DNA from: an uncultured Actinobaculum sp.
Lineage (GTDB): Bacteria > Actinomycetota > Actinomycetes > Actinomycetales > Actinomycetaceae
Assembly (NCBI GenBank): GCA_938020505.1
Contig: CALIHR010000027.1
Span: 1-64,000, forward strand
Direction: 5' to 3'
DNA: 64,000 nt
Below, in pieces: positions 32,391 through 41,694 of the stretch. The notes under the pieces are model-generated. The model saw nothing but the letters and a program-made list of their open reading frames with translations. It did no database searches and had not been told where the DNA came from. Positions within the stretch are counted from its first letter, which is position 1, and every line of letters begins with the position of its first letter. The translations under genes were made by a program, and so were the position numbers.

Positions 32391-32900
32391 TCATTCGGCG
32401 ACGTCGACGGATTCGATGACGACGTCCTCGGCGGGCTTGTCGCGCATGTCGGTGGACACTTTGGCGATCTCGTCGACGACGGCCTTCGACGCCTCGTCGA
32501 CCACCTTGCCGAAAACCGTGTGCTTGCCGTAAAGCCAGGTCGTCGGGGCCACGGTGATGAAGAACTGCGAGCCGTTGGTCCCCGGCCCGGCGTTCGCCAT
32601 GGCGAGCACATAAGGGTCGTTGAAGTTCAACTCGGGGTGGATCTCGTCCTCGAACTGGTAGCCGGGGCCGCCGGTTCCGCGGCCCAGGGGGTCGCCTCCC
32701 TGGATCATGAAACCGTCGATCACGCGGTGGAAGATCGTGCCGTCATAGAGCGGCTCCGTGGTCTTCTCTCCCGTAGCGGGGTTGGTCCACTCGCGCTTGC
32801 CCGTCGCCAACTCGACGAAGTTTGCGACTGTTTTGGGTGCGTGGTTGGGATACAGCTCCACGACGATGTCGCCGTGATTGGTGTGAAGTGTTGCTTCCAT
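32391..32900 (-). CDS. peptidyl-prolyl cis-trans isomerase, cyclophilin type
   Basis: 169 residues from the ATG at 32900; the frame is open upstream but similarity begins at MEATLHTNHGDIVVELYP. The motifs FHRVIDGFMIQGGDPLGRGTGGPGYQFEDE and NGSQFFITVAPTTWLYGKHTVFGKV are the cyclophilin core, with catalytic Arg in FHRV. No signal peptide, so cytoplasmic. It speeds proline isomerisation in folding proteins. Confidence 0.93.
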   Translation of the reverse strand: MEATLHTNHGDIVVELYPNHAPKTVANFVELATGKREWTNPATGEKTTEPLYDGTIFHRVIDGFMIQGGDPLGRGTGGPGYQFEDEIHPELNFNDPYVLAMANAGPGTNGSQFFITVAPTTWLYGKHTVFGKVVDEASKAVVDEIAKVSTDMRDKPAEDVVIESVDVAE

Positions 32901-33095
32901 GCGTACATCTTCCCACAGTGCCGCGGCGGGATGGGCGGCAGGTCGATTCACGGCAAACTAATGCGCTGCGGGCGAAAACGGGTGGGCAGACGCCGGGAGC
33001 AAAGCGCGTTCAGGCTGACATTTCGCGGAAAACCCGGCAAAATAGGAGAGTACAGTCATTTCCGGTCGACGCCGGACAACCGAAGGAGGTTCACA

Positions 33096-33653
33096 GTGTT
33101 CTGCTGCCGTTCCAAGAAAAAGAAGGCTAAGAAGAAGGCCGCCGCCCAGGCTCAGGAACTCGTGGCCCAGGCCGGGGCCGTCGCGAGCCAGGCCGCCGAG
33201 AAGATCCGTCCGGTCGCCGCCCACCTGGCAACGCAAGCCCAGGAACTCGCCCATCAGGGCAAGGAGTGGGTCGCCCCCAAGGCCGCCCAAGCGGCCCAGC
33301 TCGCAGCAGAGGCGAAGGAGAAGGCCGTCACCGACTACATTCCCAAGGCCAAGCGCGTCGCCCGCGCAGCCGTCGACGCCGCCCGCACGACCGAGGGCGA
33401 TCTCAAGACCAAGGCCCAGGCCGTCCAGGCGTCCGCGGCGGCGGCCCTCGCCGACCCCAAGCCCAAGAAGAAGCGGCGGTTCCTCAAGGTGACGGGGACT
33501 CTGGCCATCCTCGGCGGCGCCGCAGGCGCGGCCGTCCTCCTGTGGAAGCGAAGCCAGCCCGTCGAGGACCCTTGGGCCGAGTCGTATTGGGAGGACGTCG
33601 AGGTTCCCACCGAAGATTCCGACGAATCCGAATCCGGCAAGCACAAGGCCTGA
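33096..33653 (+). CDS. Lys/Ala-rich membrane-anchored protein
   Basis: 185 residues from a GTG with AAGGAGG nine bases upstream. It starts MFCCRSKKKKAKKKAA; the next 120 residues are predicted amphipathic helix with Ala-Gln and Ala-Lys heptad-like repeats. One membrane segment follows (VTGTLAILGGAAGAAVLLW), then an acidic tail. The composition resembles DNA- or membrane-binding apolipoprotein-like helices; no firm family. The twin Cys near the start could be a modification site but the segment before it is too short for a lipoprotein signal. Confidence 0.7.
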   Translation: MFCCRSKKKKAKKKAAAQAQELVAQAGAVASQAAEKIRPVAAHLATQAQELAHQGKEWVAPKAAQAAQLAAEAKEKAVTDYIPKAKRVARAAVDAARTTEGDLKTKAQAVQASAAAALADPKPKKKRRFLKVTGTLAILGGAAGAAVLLWKRSQPVEDPWAESYWEDVEVPTEDSDESESGKHKA

Positions 33654-33778
33654 GGCGGGCACCCAGGGTTTGGCAGGGAGCCCAGCCCCGATGCACAAGC
33701 CCAAGGCCGCAAGCCGAAGGACTGACGAGCCTTTCCCCCGCGGGCTTCGCGGCCCGCGCATCGAGAATTCGAGAAACG

Positions 33779-34789
33779 ATGACGAACGACGCCGCAGCAT
33801 ACCAACTGTTTGAGACGCCTGAAGGAGTCCGCGGGCGATACGTGCGCGTGCCCCTCTCCGAGCTCGGGGAGGGGGACGCCCTCGTCCGGGTGACGCATTC
33901 CTCCGTCAACTACAAAGACGGACTGGCCGCGACGGGCCGGGCCCCCATCGCGCGATCGCTTCCCATGGTAGGAGGTTGCTGCGCCGTCGGCGTCGTCGTC
34001 GAACCCGGAGAATCCGGCCTTGACGTCGGCGCCCCCGTCTCGATCGTGGGCGCCACCCTTTCCGAGCGGCACAGCGGCGGATACTGCGAGTATCTGCGGG
34101 TTCCCTCCGCCTGGCTCACGCCCGTGCCGCCGCGGTTTTCGCTCGTTGAGGCGGCGGCCATAGGAACGGCCGGCGTCACGGCTGCGATGGCCGTGCTCAA
34201 GCTCGAGGACGCCGGCCTCGCCCCCGGAGCCGGTCCCGTCGCAGTGACGGGCGCCAGCGGCGGCGCCGGTTCGATTGCAACAGCCCTGCTGGCCGCCCGC
34301 GGCCACGAGGTCACGGCCTTCACCGGCCGACGGGACGCCGAAGAGTACCTCGTCTCGCTCGGCGCCGCGCGCGTCGAGCCCCGGCCGGACACGTCTGGCA
34401 AACGGCCGCTCGAAAAGGGCCTGTGGGCGGGGGCCGTCGACGCCGTCGGCGGCGACACCCTCGCCTGGCTCACGCGAACGGCGGCGCCGGGAGCGTCGAT
34501 CGCGGCCTTCGGCAACGCCGGCGGAAACGCTTTGAATGCCACGGTGCTCCCTTTTATCCTCCGAGGGGTCAACCTGCTCGGAGTCACTGTCACCTTCCCC
34601 TCGGACGACGTGCGGAAACGCACGTGGCAGATTCTGACCGACTCCCTCACGGCCGACGCTCTTCGCGCGATCACCTCGGAAATCGCCTTCGACGAGCTCG
34701 AATCGTCGCTTTTCCAGATCGTCGAGGAAGGGGTCCGCGGCCGCGTCGTCGTTCGGATTTCTGAGGAGGACGCGCCCCAATCGCCGTGA
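33779..34789 (+). CDS. YhdH/AcuI-type NADPH-dependent quinone/acrylyl-CoA reductase
   Basis: 336 residues, medium-chain dehydrogenase fold without zinc ligands. The N-terminal region VTHSSVNYKDGLAATG is characteristic of the YhdH/AcuI group. The nucleotide-binding segment VAVTGASGGAGSIATALLAARGHEVTAFTGR and a C-terminal RGVNLLGVTVTFPSDDVRKRTW support it. Members reduce acrylyl-CoA or quinones with NADPH. The gene stands alone between unrelated neighbours. Confidence 0.85.
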   Translation: MTNDAAAYQLFETPEGVRGRYVRVPLSELGEGDALVRVTHSSVNYKDGLAATGRAPIARSLPMVGGCCAVGVVVEPGESGLDVGAPVSIVGATLSERHSGGYCEYLRVPSAWLTPVPPRFSLVEAAAIGTAGVTAAMAVLKLEDAGLAPGAGPVAVTGASGGAGSIATALLAARGHEVTAFTGRRDAEEYLVSLGAARVEPRPDTSGKRPLEKGLWAGAVDAVGGDTLAWLTRTAAPGASIAAFGNAGGNALNATVLPFILRGVNLLGVTVTFPSDDVRKRTWQILTDSLTADALRAITSEIAFDELESSLFQIVEEGVRGRVVVRISEEDAPQSP

Positions 34790-34901
34790 CAGGCCTCAAT
34801 CGCCGTCGAATGGCTGAGAGGCTGGTTTCCTCGATTGAAAAACTGGTTGTCTTCGGAGGTTTCGCGCTGCTCCTCCGGCGCACCGAGCCTCTCGCACCGC
34901 C

Positions 34902-35639
34902 TCAAGCTCGCGGCTGGCGTTCTCCCCACGCAACGGGATCCACGCGTCGGCCCGTGAAGAAAGGTGTGTCCTCGCGCACATAGAGGCGCGCCTCCGTGTA
35001 ACGCTGCGCGTGGAGGACGCCTTCGAGGCGATCGAGGCTGTCCGCCTCGAAGCCCAGGATCCACTCGTAATCGCTCAACCCGAACGTCGCCAGCGTCGAA
35101 CCCTTGACGTCCGGGTACTGGCTGAAGCCGTTGCGCCCGTGTTCGGCCATGATGCGCGAACGCTCCTCTGCCTTGAGAAGGTACCAATCGTAAGATCGGA
35201 CGAACGGATAGACCATCAGCCAATCGCGCGGCGCCACGCCGCTGAGGCATGCGGGCACGTGGCGACGGTTGAATTCCGCAGGAGTGTGAAGCCCCATACA
35301 CGTCCAAACGGGCTCTAAACAGCGGCCGAGGGCACTGGCGCGCAGCCTGTGATAGGCGTCTTGGAGACGCTCGGGGTCGTCGTCGATCCACCACACCATC
35401 AAATCGGCGTCGGCGCGAAAGCCCGCCGTGTCATACCAACCGCGCGTCGTGACGGCTGCGCCGTCGACACACTCCGCGCTCTCGGCTATGAGCAGGCGCC
35501 GCGCGTCGGCGTCGGCGGGCAGAGGATCGGCCAAACGGAATACCGCGTACAACGCGTAGTGGAAAGCGTTGTTGATTGCGTCGAGGTCCACGTTCTGCGC
35601 GTCACGAGGATCGGGCACGCGCTGCATATGCTCAGACAT
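34902..35639 (-). CDS. hemQ: coproheme decarboxylase (HemQ, chlorite-dismutase family)
   Basis: 245 residues from the ATG at 35639, which has GAAGGAG just upstream; the frame is longer but that part is not conserved. Features are WYDTAGFRADADLMVWW in the first half, the YPFVRSYDWYLL segment carrying the Tyr used in decarboxylation, and the heme-ligand region GRNGFSQYPDVKGSTLATFGL. It turns coproheme into heme b, the last step of the coproporphyrin-dependent route. It is followed upstream by the ferrochelatase, which makes its substrate. Confidence 0.93.
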   Translation of the reverse strand: MSEHMQRVPDPRDAQNVDLDAINNAFHYALYAVFRLADPLPADADARRLLIAESAECVDGAAVTTRGWYDTAGFRADADLMVWWIDDDPERLQDAYHRLRASALGRCLEPVWTCMGLHTPAEFNRRHVPACLSGVAPRDWLMVYPFVRSYDWYLLKAEERSRIMAEHGRNGFSQYPDVKGSTLATFGLSDYEWILGFEADSLDRLEGVLHAQRYTEARLYVREDTPFFTGRRVDPVAWGERQPRA

Positions 35640-35842
35640 AAGGATCTCCTTCGGGTTGGCGTGGGCGATTCGCAGTTTCTTATGCTTCCGCCAGTCTATG
35701 CCTTTGTCGCAGCTTAGAAGCCTTTCGCGCCGTGGGCTGCCGGCGCGCCGCTTGGGCGAGCCCAAGGTGCTCGGCTTGGACGCTTTTCGACTATAGGCTG
35801 CCTGCGCCCGCCGCCCGCGTCTTGCGCCCGCCCTTCAGGGTC

Positions 35843-37153
35843 TCACCGTTCGAGGCGGGGCTCGGCTCGTGCCGCATCGGATTCACCTCGCCGACGAACG
35901 CCGGGCCGCCCCGAGCGGCAACACTGCTCCGGACAAACGGTGTGGAACGGTCCGGCGCCCGTCAAGGTGACGGGCTGGACGTCTTCGCCTCGCGCTTGGG
36001 CGGCTCGCTCCTCGAGCACGTCGACGAGGCTCGCGATGAAATCCCCGTCCGTGGAAACGGTCGCGGCCCGCTCGTAGGGCAAGCCGACCTTGGCCGCGAT
36101 TTCCCGCGCTTCGACGTCGAGGTCGTAGACCACTTCCATGTGGTCGTAGATGAAACCGATGGGGGCGACGACAACCCCGCTCACCGAGGGCCTGCCGGTC
36201 GGCCCCTTGCGCGCAGGCCGCCCGTGCGTCGGCCCCCCGCCTGCCTTCCGCTCCAATTCTCGCCTTTCGCCCCCCGCGCCCTCGTCTGCCAGCTTCTCGA
36301 GAAGATCGTTGACGTCCGGTTCGAGCCACCGCGACCATGCCGGCCCGGAACGCGAACAGAACGCCAGATCCCATTCGATCCGGCTCAGCCCGAGGCTGCC
36401 GCGCACGAGAGGAAGCAACGCCCGTATCAACGCCCGGTGTTGGGCGACGTAACTGATCTCCGTCGAGAGACCGGGGGCGATGGACGATCGCTCCGCCTCG
36501 GTGGGCGCCGAACCTTCTTCCATTGCGACCGGTATCGAGTGCGTGACCAAGACGAGGCGAACGTTTTCCACATCAATCCCATCGTCCGCGAGCTTCCGAT
36601 AGGCCGCAGCGATCGCTTTCGCCTGCGCGCCGACCATTCCCGGCGTGTTGTAAAACGGACGGACTTTGTCGACGATCAACGACGCGTCTTCGGCGTTGTC
36701 CGCACTTGACTCCGCGCCTAGCGCCGCGTGCCCGTAGCGCCCTTCGAAAGAGGCCAAAGCACTGTCAAGGTCCTCTCGATACCGGCGGCAACCGGAGTAC
36801 GAAGCGTAAGCAGAGGTCGGCAGAACGAGGATGCGACGGGCTCCGGCGTCGGCCAGTTCCGCCAAACCTTCGTCGACGAACGGGTGCCAGTTCCGATTTC
36901 CCCAACCGACGGAGATTTCGTGCCCGCGGCGGCGCAGCTCCCTGCGGAGGTCGGCAAGGAGCCTGCGGTTCCATGCGTTGATCGGCGAAACCCCCTGGAA
37001 TCTCTCGTAGTGTCGGCCGACGGCGAGGAGCCTTTCATCGGGAATTCCGGTGCCTCGCGTCGCATTGCGCAAGAAGGGAAGAACGTCTTCGGGCCCGTTC
37101 GGTCCGCCGTAGGACAGCAGCAGCACGGCGTCGTAGGGGGTCAAACCTCGCAT
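35843..37153 (-). CDS. cpfC: coproporphyrin III ferrochelatase
   Basis: 436 residues from the ATG at 37153. MRGLTPYDAVLLLSYGGPNGPEDV, LVLPTSAYASYSGCRRYRED and VLVTHSIPVAME (metal-site His) define the family. A stretch of about 30 residues rich in Gly, Arg and Pro (AGGGPTHGRPARKGPTGRPS) is inserted in the second half and looks lineage-specific. The CPEQCC near the end fits the cysteine-rich region that binds a 2Fe-2S cluster in many actinobacterial ferrochelatases. Neighbouring hemQ supports the coproporphyrin form of the enzyme. Confidence 0.92.
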   Translation of the reverse strand: MRGLTPYDAVLLLSYGGPNGPEDVLPFLRNATRGTGIPDERLLAVGRHYERFQGVSPINAWNRRLLADLRRELRRRGHEISVGWGNRNWHPFVDEGLAELADAGARRILVLPTSAYASYSGCRRYREDLDSALASFEGRYGHAALGAESSADNAEDASLIVDKVRPFYNTPGMVGAQAKAIAAAYRKLADDGIDVENVRLVLVTHSIPVAMEEGSAPTEAERSSIAPGLSTEISYVAQHRALIRALLPLVRGSLGLSRIEWDLAFCSRSGPAWSRWLEPDVNDLLEKLADEGAGGERRELERKAGGGPTHGRPARKGPTGRPSVSGVVVAPIGFIYDHMEVVYDLDVEAREIAAKVGLPYERAATVSTDGDFIASLVDVLEERAAQARGEDVQPVTLTGAGPFHTVCPEQCCRSGRPGVRRRGESDAARAEPRLER

Positions 37154-37378
37154 TTGTCGCCTTTCACTAAAGAAATCGGGAAAGCCGGAAACGGAAGGGC
37201 AAACGTCTGCAGCCGTCTGCGCGCATCCGCGAATTCGCCGCTGAAAGGGCGCCTGGAGCCACTGGAACGGTTCAAGCTCACACTCGATGCTACACACGGG
37301 CGCTTGCTCAGGCGAAGGAAAGACGCGCACGCAAACGGTTCGAAATGCTGGAAAGCGGCAACCAGAATGTCGCACTTC

Positions 37379-37408
37379 TTGCATAGCTGATAGCACTACT
37401 GCTATATT
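37379..37408 (+). promoter_or_regulatory. promoter with inverted-repeat operator for the ABC-XRE operon
   Basis: TTGCAT (37379-37384) and TATATT (37403-37408) are 18 bp apart, 31 bp before the start codon. An inverted repeat ATAGCA-CTAC-TGCTAT (37390-37405) covers the spacer and part of the -10 box. A protein bound there would block RNA polymerase. The XRE regulator at 39213 is the natural candidate. Confidence 0.65.
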
Positions 37409-37438
37409 CTGAAGTATCACTACAGCAAGGAGGGCGAG

Positions 37439-38371
37439 ATGAAAGCCGACGCAGTCGTCAACGTCGTCAATCTGACGAAGAAGTACGGGGACGTCACAGT
37501 TCTCGACGGTCTGAACTTGCGCGTCGAGCGGGGGCAGACGGTTGCCTTGCTCGGGCCCAACGGCGCCGGAAAAACGACGACCGTCGAGATCATCAGAGGC
37601 CTGGTTCCTCGAAATGCAGGCTCCGTCGAAGTCTTCGGCGAAAATCCGACCAATAACTCCAATCCGCTTTGGCAGGCCAGGATAGGCATGACGCTCCAAG
37701 CTCAACGGGACCACGCGAAATGGCGCGTCATGGAGTTCCTAAACTGGATACGCGCCTCATACGAGGGAATCCGCGACTGCCGCGACGTCTTGGAGCTGAT
37801 CGACTCCTTCGACCTGGGCAAGCATGCGTACAAGACGATCTCGACTCTCTCCGGGGGGCTGCGCAGGCGCCTCGACCTCGCTGCCGCACTCGCCACCAGC
37901 CCGGACCTCCTCATTCTCGACGAACCCACGTCCGGGCTCGATCCGACGGCAAAAAGAGCGGTTCACGACATCGTCGCCGACGAAGTCGACGCCGGAATGG
38001 CGCTGCTTCTGACAACCCACGACCTGTCGGAGGCCGACCGCCTCGCCGACGCGATTCTCATCCTCAACGAGGGACGAATCGCTGCGGAGGGGTCGCCCGA
38101 GTCTTTGCGGCTCCGTGTCGAGACGCAAGCCGAAGTCATGTGGACCTCGAATGGAAGCCGTTGCGTGCACGCGACGCCGGAGCCAGAGCCATTTCTGCGA
38201 GAGCTGATGCAGGATCCGTCCGTGAGCGACCTCGAAGTTCGCAGGACGTCCCTCGAAGACGCCTACCTGGGCCTCGTCGAGGGGGGCCAGAACTCCGCCT
38301 TGACCAGAATGTCGGAGCCGACGCCCGAACCGTCGACCACAAGGAATTCGCCGAAGGAGGGCGACCAATGA
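37439..38371 (+). CDS. ABC transporter ATPase
   Basis: 310 residues with AAGGAGG before the ATG. Walker A GPNGAGKTTTVE, signature LSGGLRRRLDLAAAL, Walker B LLILDEPTSGLD and switch His in LTTHDL. A C-terminal extension of about 90 residues is typical for drug-resistance ABC-2 systems (DrrA-like). The gene overlaps the permease by 4 bp (ATGA). The substrate is unknown; the XRE gene at the end suggests induction by a small molecule. Confidence 0.9.
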   Translation: MKADAVVNVVNLTKKYGDVTVLDGLNLRVERGQTVALLGPNGAGKTTTVEIIRGLVPRNAGSVEVFGENPTNNSNPLWQARIGMTLQAQRDHAKWRVMEFLNWIRASYEGIRDCRDVLELIDSFDLGKHAYKTISTLSGGLRRRLDLAAALATSPDLLILDEPTSGLDPTAKRAVHDIVADEVDAGMALLLTTHDLSEADRLADAILILNEGRIAAEGSPESLRLRVETQAEVMWTSNGSRCVHATPEPEPFLRELMQDPSVSDLEVRRTSLEDAYLGLVEGGQNSALTRMSEPTPEPSTTRNSPKEGDQ

Positions 38372-39216
38372 TCCACTCGATGCGAACTGCGGCCCGAGCG
38401 GGCTGTCTGCAGGCCCGCGCCGAACTGCGCATAGCCTTCCTCACACCCACTTTCTTTGGCATGCTTCTCGGTCCATGCTTTCTCGTGTTCTTCGCCAGCC
38501 TTGAAAGACACAAACAGATAGCAAACACCATCTCAGGAAGCGCTTATGCCCTTGTGGGTCTGCTCGGATCGATCGGTCTGCTCGGCGCCTTCCAGATCGT
38601 GAGCGAGATGTTCAACGAACGCAACGACGGCTCTCTTCTGCGCACGCGCACCCTGCCGCGCGGAACGGAATCGTGGATGTTCGGAAAGCTTCTTTCCGTA
38701 TCAGCGGTAACCGGCATCACCCTCATTCTGGCAATGGCCGCGGGATTCTTTCTCTTTCCCGATCTGCAGTCGGCTTCCCTCGCCGACTTCCTCGTCCTCG
38801 CGGCCAGCCTCGTCTTTTCTTTCGTCGCCTTTCTTCCCATCGGAGTGGCGTTGGGATCGCTCGTGCGTTCCACGTGGGGCTTCCTCATCTCCATGATGGC
38901 CATCTACATGATCTTCCTCGGCGCAGGCACTCTGTCTCCCATCAGCGTCTTTCCGAAGCCCCTCCAGTGGCTCACGGCCTCGACTCCGATCTACTGGGGC
39001 GCACACGCCGCCCGCAGCGCCGTGCTCCCACCCGAACTCGGATCGGTGGAGATATCCGGATCGTTCCAACCCCTGATCGCCTTCGCGGTCCTAACCGCAT
39101 GGGCCGTGGCCGGATACATCGCCGCACCCCGCATTCTCCGACGCAGCATACGCCGCGAGACAATGGGATCCGTCGCGGCAGCGCGGGAGAAGATCGCCTC
39201 GAGGGGTTACGCGTGA
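38368..39216 (+). CDS. ABC-2 type permease
   Basis: 282 residues with six hydrophobic segments, including TPTFFGMLLGPCFLVFFASL and LLGSIGLLGAFQIVSEMFNERNDGSLLRTRTLPRG, the usual ABC-2 motif with its cytoplasmic RT-rich loop. Its start overlaps the ATPase stop and its stop overlaps the regulator's GTG, so the three are one translationally coupled unit. Confidence 0.88.
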   Translation: MIHSMRTAARAGCLQARAELRIAFLTPTFFGMLLGPCFLVFFASLERHKQIANTISGSAYALVGLLGSIGLLGAFQIVSEMFNERNDGSLLRTRTLPRGTESWMFGKLLSVSAVTGITLILAMAAGFFLFPDLQSASLADFLVLAASLVFSFVAFLPIGVALGSLVRSTWGFLISMMAIYMIFLGAGTLSPISVFPKPLQWLTASTPIYWGAHAARSAVLPPELGSVEISGSFQPLIAFAVLTAWAVAGYIAAPRILRRSIRRETMGSVAAAREKIASRGYA

Positions 39217-39587
39217 GCAGGACGAAACAACAAAAGAACCCGGATCGGAACCGGAAAGAGGGCGGTGTGCCAGATAAGGACAACGCTGTGGGCGCCAAAG
39301 ACGACGGCGGCACACGCAGCAAGGACAAGAGCGCACGCACCAAGGACGACGACGGCACGCGCAGCCGGGACGAACGCGTGCACAATCGCCTGGCGGTGCT
39401 GCGGGCGGCTCGCGGGGTGACGCGCCGCAAGCTCGCCGAGGAGCTCGGAATCCACTATCAGACGATGGGCTATCTCGAGCGCGGCGAATACGCTCCCTCC
39501 CTGCATCTGGCCTTGAGGATCGCCCGATGGTTCGGCGTCCCGGTGGAATCGGTCTTCAGCCTCGACGAGTTCCCGCCGTTGATCTGA
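39213..39587 (+). CDS. XRE-family HTH transcriptional regulator
   Basis: 124 residues from a GTG overlapping the permease stop. The C-terminal 65 or so residues are a Cro/CI-type helix-turn-helix (NRLAVLRAARGVTRRKLAEELGIHYQTMGYLERGEYAPSLHLALRIARWFGVPVESVF). The first half is a charged low-complexity segment with KDDGGTRSKDKS and KDDDGTRSRDER units, unusual for this small-regulator family. An internal GTG at 39267 would skip part of it. It probably controls its own operon through the inverted repeat at 37390. Confidence 0.88.
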   Translation: MSRTKQQKNPDRNRKEGGVPDKDNAVGAKDDGGTRSKDKSARTKDDDGTRSRDERVHNRLAVLRAARGVTRRKLAEELGIHYQTMGYLERGEYAPSLHLALRIARWFGVPVESVFSLDEFPPLI

Positions 39588-39735
39588 GGGAGCGTGGCCC
39601 GATTCGTCATGCGCGTGGACTGTCCGTCCGACGCAAATGGCCTGAGTCCTAGATACGCACCGCCCGTACGCCTAGCGTAGGGCAAGGTTCCGCCTTGTAG
39701 CAGTTTTCCAGGTTTCACGTGCAACACTGATACCC

Positions 39736-40461
39736 ATGACGACCATCGCCGCTTCCTGGCTGGACTGGACCGAACCTCGCTTGTCCACAGACGGCCGAAA
39801 TATCGCCGTTTTGCTCATCGGGGCCGGCATCTTCGCGCTCACACTCGCTGTCCCGGCCGTCAAGCGCGGAGGGCGCACGCTGGTGACCGTGGTCCATGAG
39901 GCCGGGCACGCCGTCGTCGGCATCGCCTGCGGACGGCGCTTCCAGGGCTTCGTCGTCCAACGCGACATGTCCGGGCATGCCGTCACAAAGGGCAAACCGA
40001 CGGGCCCCGGCCGCATTCTCACCACGTGGGCGGGTTATCCGGCCCCGGCGCTCCTTGGCGCTTTCCTCGTCGTCGGCGCCTTGAACGGGTGGTCCAAGGC
40101 AATCGTCATCGTCACGATCGTGGCGCTCATCGGCCTGCTTGTCATGTCGCGATCCGTCCGAACGGTGCTGGTCATCCTCGGATCGGCGCTCGTCTTCGCC
40201 GCGCTGTGGCAGCTCGGGGACCGCATCCAGGTCGGCGCGCTGGCCCAAGCGGGAGTCGTGGCGGGCATCGGTCTCATACTCCTCATCGGCGCTTGGACGT
40301 CGCTGCAAGACGTCGCTCGCACGCGCGACCGCGAGCAGGACCACTTCACGCTGGCCGCGCTCACGCGCATGCCGTCTTGGATGTGGATCCTCACATGGCT
40401 CCTAGTCGACCTCGCCGCCAGCGCGTGGGCGGTCCGCGTGGCGTTCGACGCCGTCACATGA
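39736..40461 (+). CDS. M50-like membrane metallopeptidase
   Basis: 241 residues, about six membrane segments. The zinc-binding HEAGH lies in VVHEAGHAVVGIACGRRFQGFVV, followed by the GPGRILTTWAGYPAPALLG segment typical of the Peptidase_M50B-like family (PF13398). These are membrane proteins of uncertain substrate. Upstream sequence ends GCAACACTGATACCC-ATG, resembling the leader of the methyltransferase gene at 40760 (ACCACTGATACGCC). Confidence 0.82.
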   Translation: MTTIAASWLDWTEPRLSTDGRNIAVLLIGAGIFALTLAVPAVKRGGRTLVTVVHEAGHAVVGIACGRRFQGFVVQRDMSGHAVTKGKPTGPGRILTTWAGYPAPALLGAFLVVGALNGWSKAIVIVTIVALIGLLVMSRSVRTVLVILGSALVFAALWQLGDRIQVGALAQAGVVAGIGLILLIGAWTSLQDVARTRDREQDHFTLAALTRMPSWMWILTWLLVDLAASAWAVRVAFDAVT

Positions 40462-40759
40462 TTCCAGCGCCGCAGAGTCCCAGCGCCGCCCCAGGGCCCT
40501 AGCGCCGTGAAGCGGCCCGCACTCGAGGCCTGCAACTTGAGGTCGGCGCTTGAGAGCTCCGACGCTCGAACCGGCACTTGCATCGGCGCAGAGATTGACG
40601 CCGTCCCTTTCCACAACGAAAGGCCGACGCCGCGGGCGCGCCATTTCCACAACGCAACATCGAAGACAGCCTCTCGACCCTGGGTCCGCCGTCGACACAC
40701 GCCCGCGCCGCAGAGTATCCTCACAGTTGTTGTAAACCACTGATACGCCAAGGAAGTTT

Positions 40760-41488
40760 ATGAAAGTGAAACCGCGCGGGTCGTATGGAATCGACGCCGC
40801 CTACGTGCCGATCCTGTGGTTCATACCCGGCGTAATGTTCGCGTCCGCAACGCTCGGCACGCTTGGCGGCAGCGCGTGGCAGCCAATCGTCTACGGATTG
40901 CTGACGATCCAGTTCCTTGGGGGAACGGCGATCTACCTGCACACCACGCTTCGCGGGAAGTTCGCGGTTTGGCGCAGGATCCTGAGCGAAACCGACGACG
41001 CCGACGTCGAACGAATCCTCGACTTGGGCTGCGGACGCGGAGCGGTGATCGTCATGGCGGCTCAGCGCTTCCCCAAGGCGAAACTGACCGGCATAGACCT
41101 GTGGCGCAAATCCGATCAGTCCGGCAACGGAGAAGAGGCTGCCACCGCCAACGCGAAGGCCAACGGAGTCGATTCGCGCATCGATTTCGTCACGGGCGAC
41201 ATGACCGCACTCCCTTTCGAGGACGGCTCCTTCGACCTCGTCACCGCGAGCATGTCCATTCACAACATCCCGAAAGCCGAAGGGCGCGCCCAAGCAATCC
41301 GGGAAGCGGTTCGCGTGCTCAAACCGGGCGGAAGGATCGTCATCGCCGATCTTAAAGCGATGGACGCATATGCCGACGAGCTGTCAAAGCTTGGCCTGAA
41401 GGTGGACGGGCCCAAGAGCCTCGGCTGGCAGACCTGGTGGAGCGGACCCTGGGTGTCCAGCAAGATGCTGCGAGCCGCAGCCGAGTAG
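40760..41488 (+). CDS. SAM-dependent methyltransferase with N-terminal membrane segments
   Basis: 242 residues. Residues 1 to about 70 hold two hydrophobic segments (YVPILWFIPGVMFASATLG and QPIVYGLLTIQFLGGTAIYL). The class I methyltransferase fold follows, with motif I ILDLGCGRGAVIVMAAQRFP, DLW at the end of strand 2 and FDLVTASMSIHNI for motif IV. The substrate cannot be inferred. AAGGAAG before the ATG. A strong hairpin at 41609 follows. Confidence 0.85.
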   Translation: MKVKPRGSYGIDAAYVPILWFIPGVMFASATLGTLGGSAWQPIVYGLLTIQFLGGTAIYLHTTLRGKFAVWRRILSETDDADVERILDLGCGRGAVIVMAAQRFPKAKLTGIDLWRKSDQSGNGEEAATANAKANGVDSRIDFVTGDMTALPFEDGSFDLVTASMSIHNIPKAEGRAQAIREAVRVLKPGGRIVIADLKAMDAYADELSKLGLKVDGPKSLGWQTWWSGPWVSSKMLRAAAE

Positions 41489-41608
41489 CCACGAACGCAT
41501 CCGCTGACGCTTGCCAGTCCTCTGGCCTGCCCTTTGGCCGCCCACCTTCTGGCGCTTTGCCTACTTTCACCGGTTTGCCCGCCTTTTGCCGTTTGTCTGC
41601 TCTTTGAC

Positions 41609-41648
41609 GACTTGGGGCCGGGCGGCTTAGCCCGCCCGGCCCCAAGTC
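41609..41648. terminator. bidirectional hairpin between convergent genes
   Basis: A perfect 17-bp inverted repeat GACTTGGGGCCGGGCGG with its complement and a six-base loop CTTAGC lies between the methyltransferase (plus) and the LRR protein (minus). Confidence 0.75.
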
Positions 41649-41694
41649 GCTTGCGCATTGCGGCAGTTATCCGGCGCCGCTGCGCTGGCCGTCG

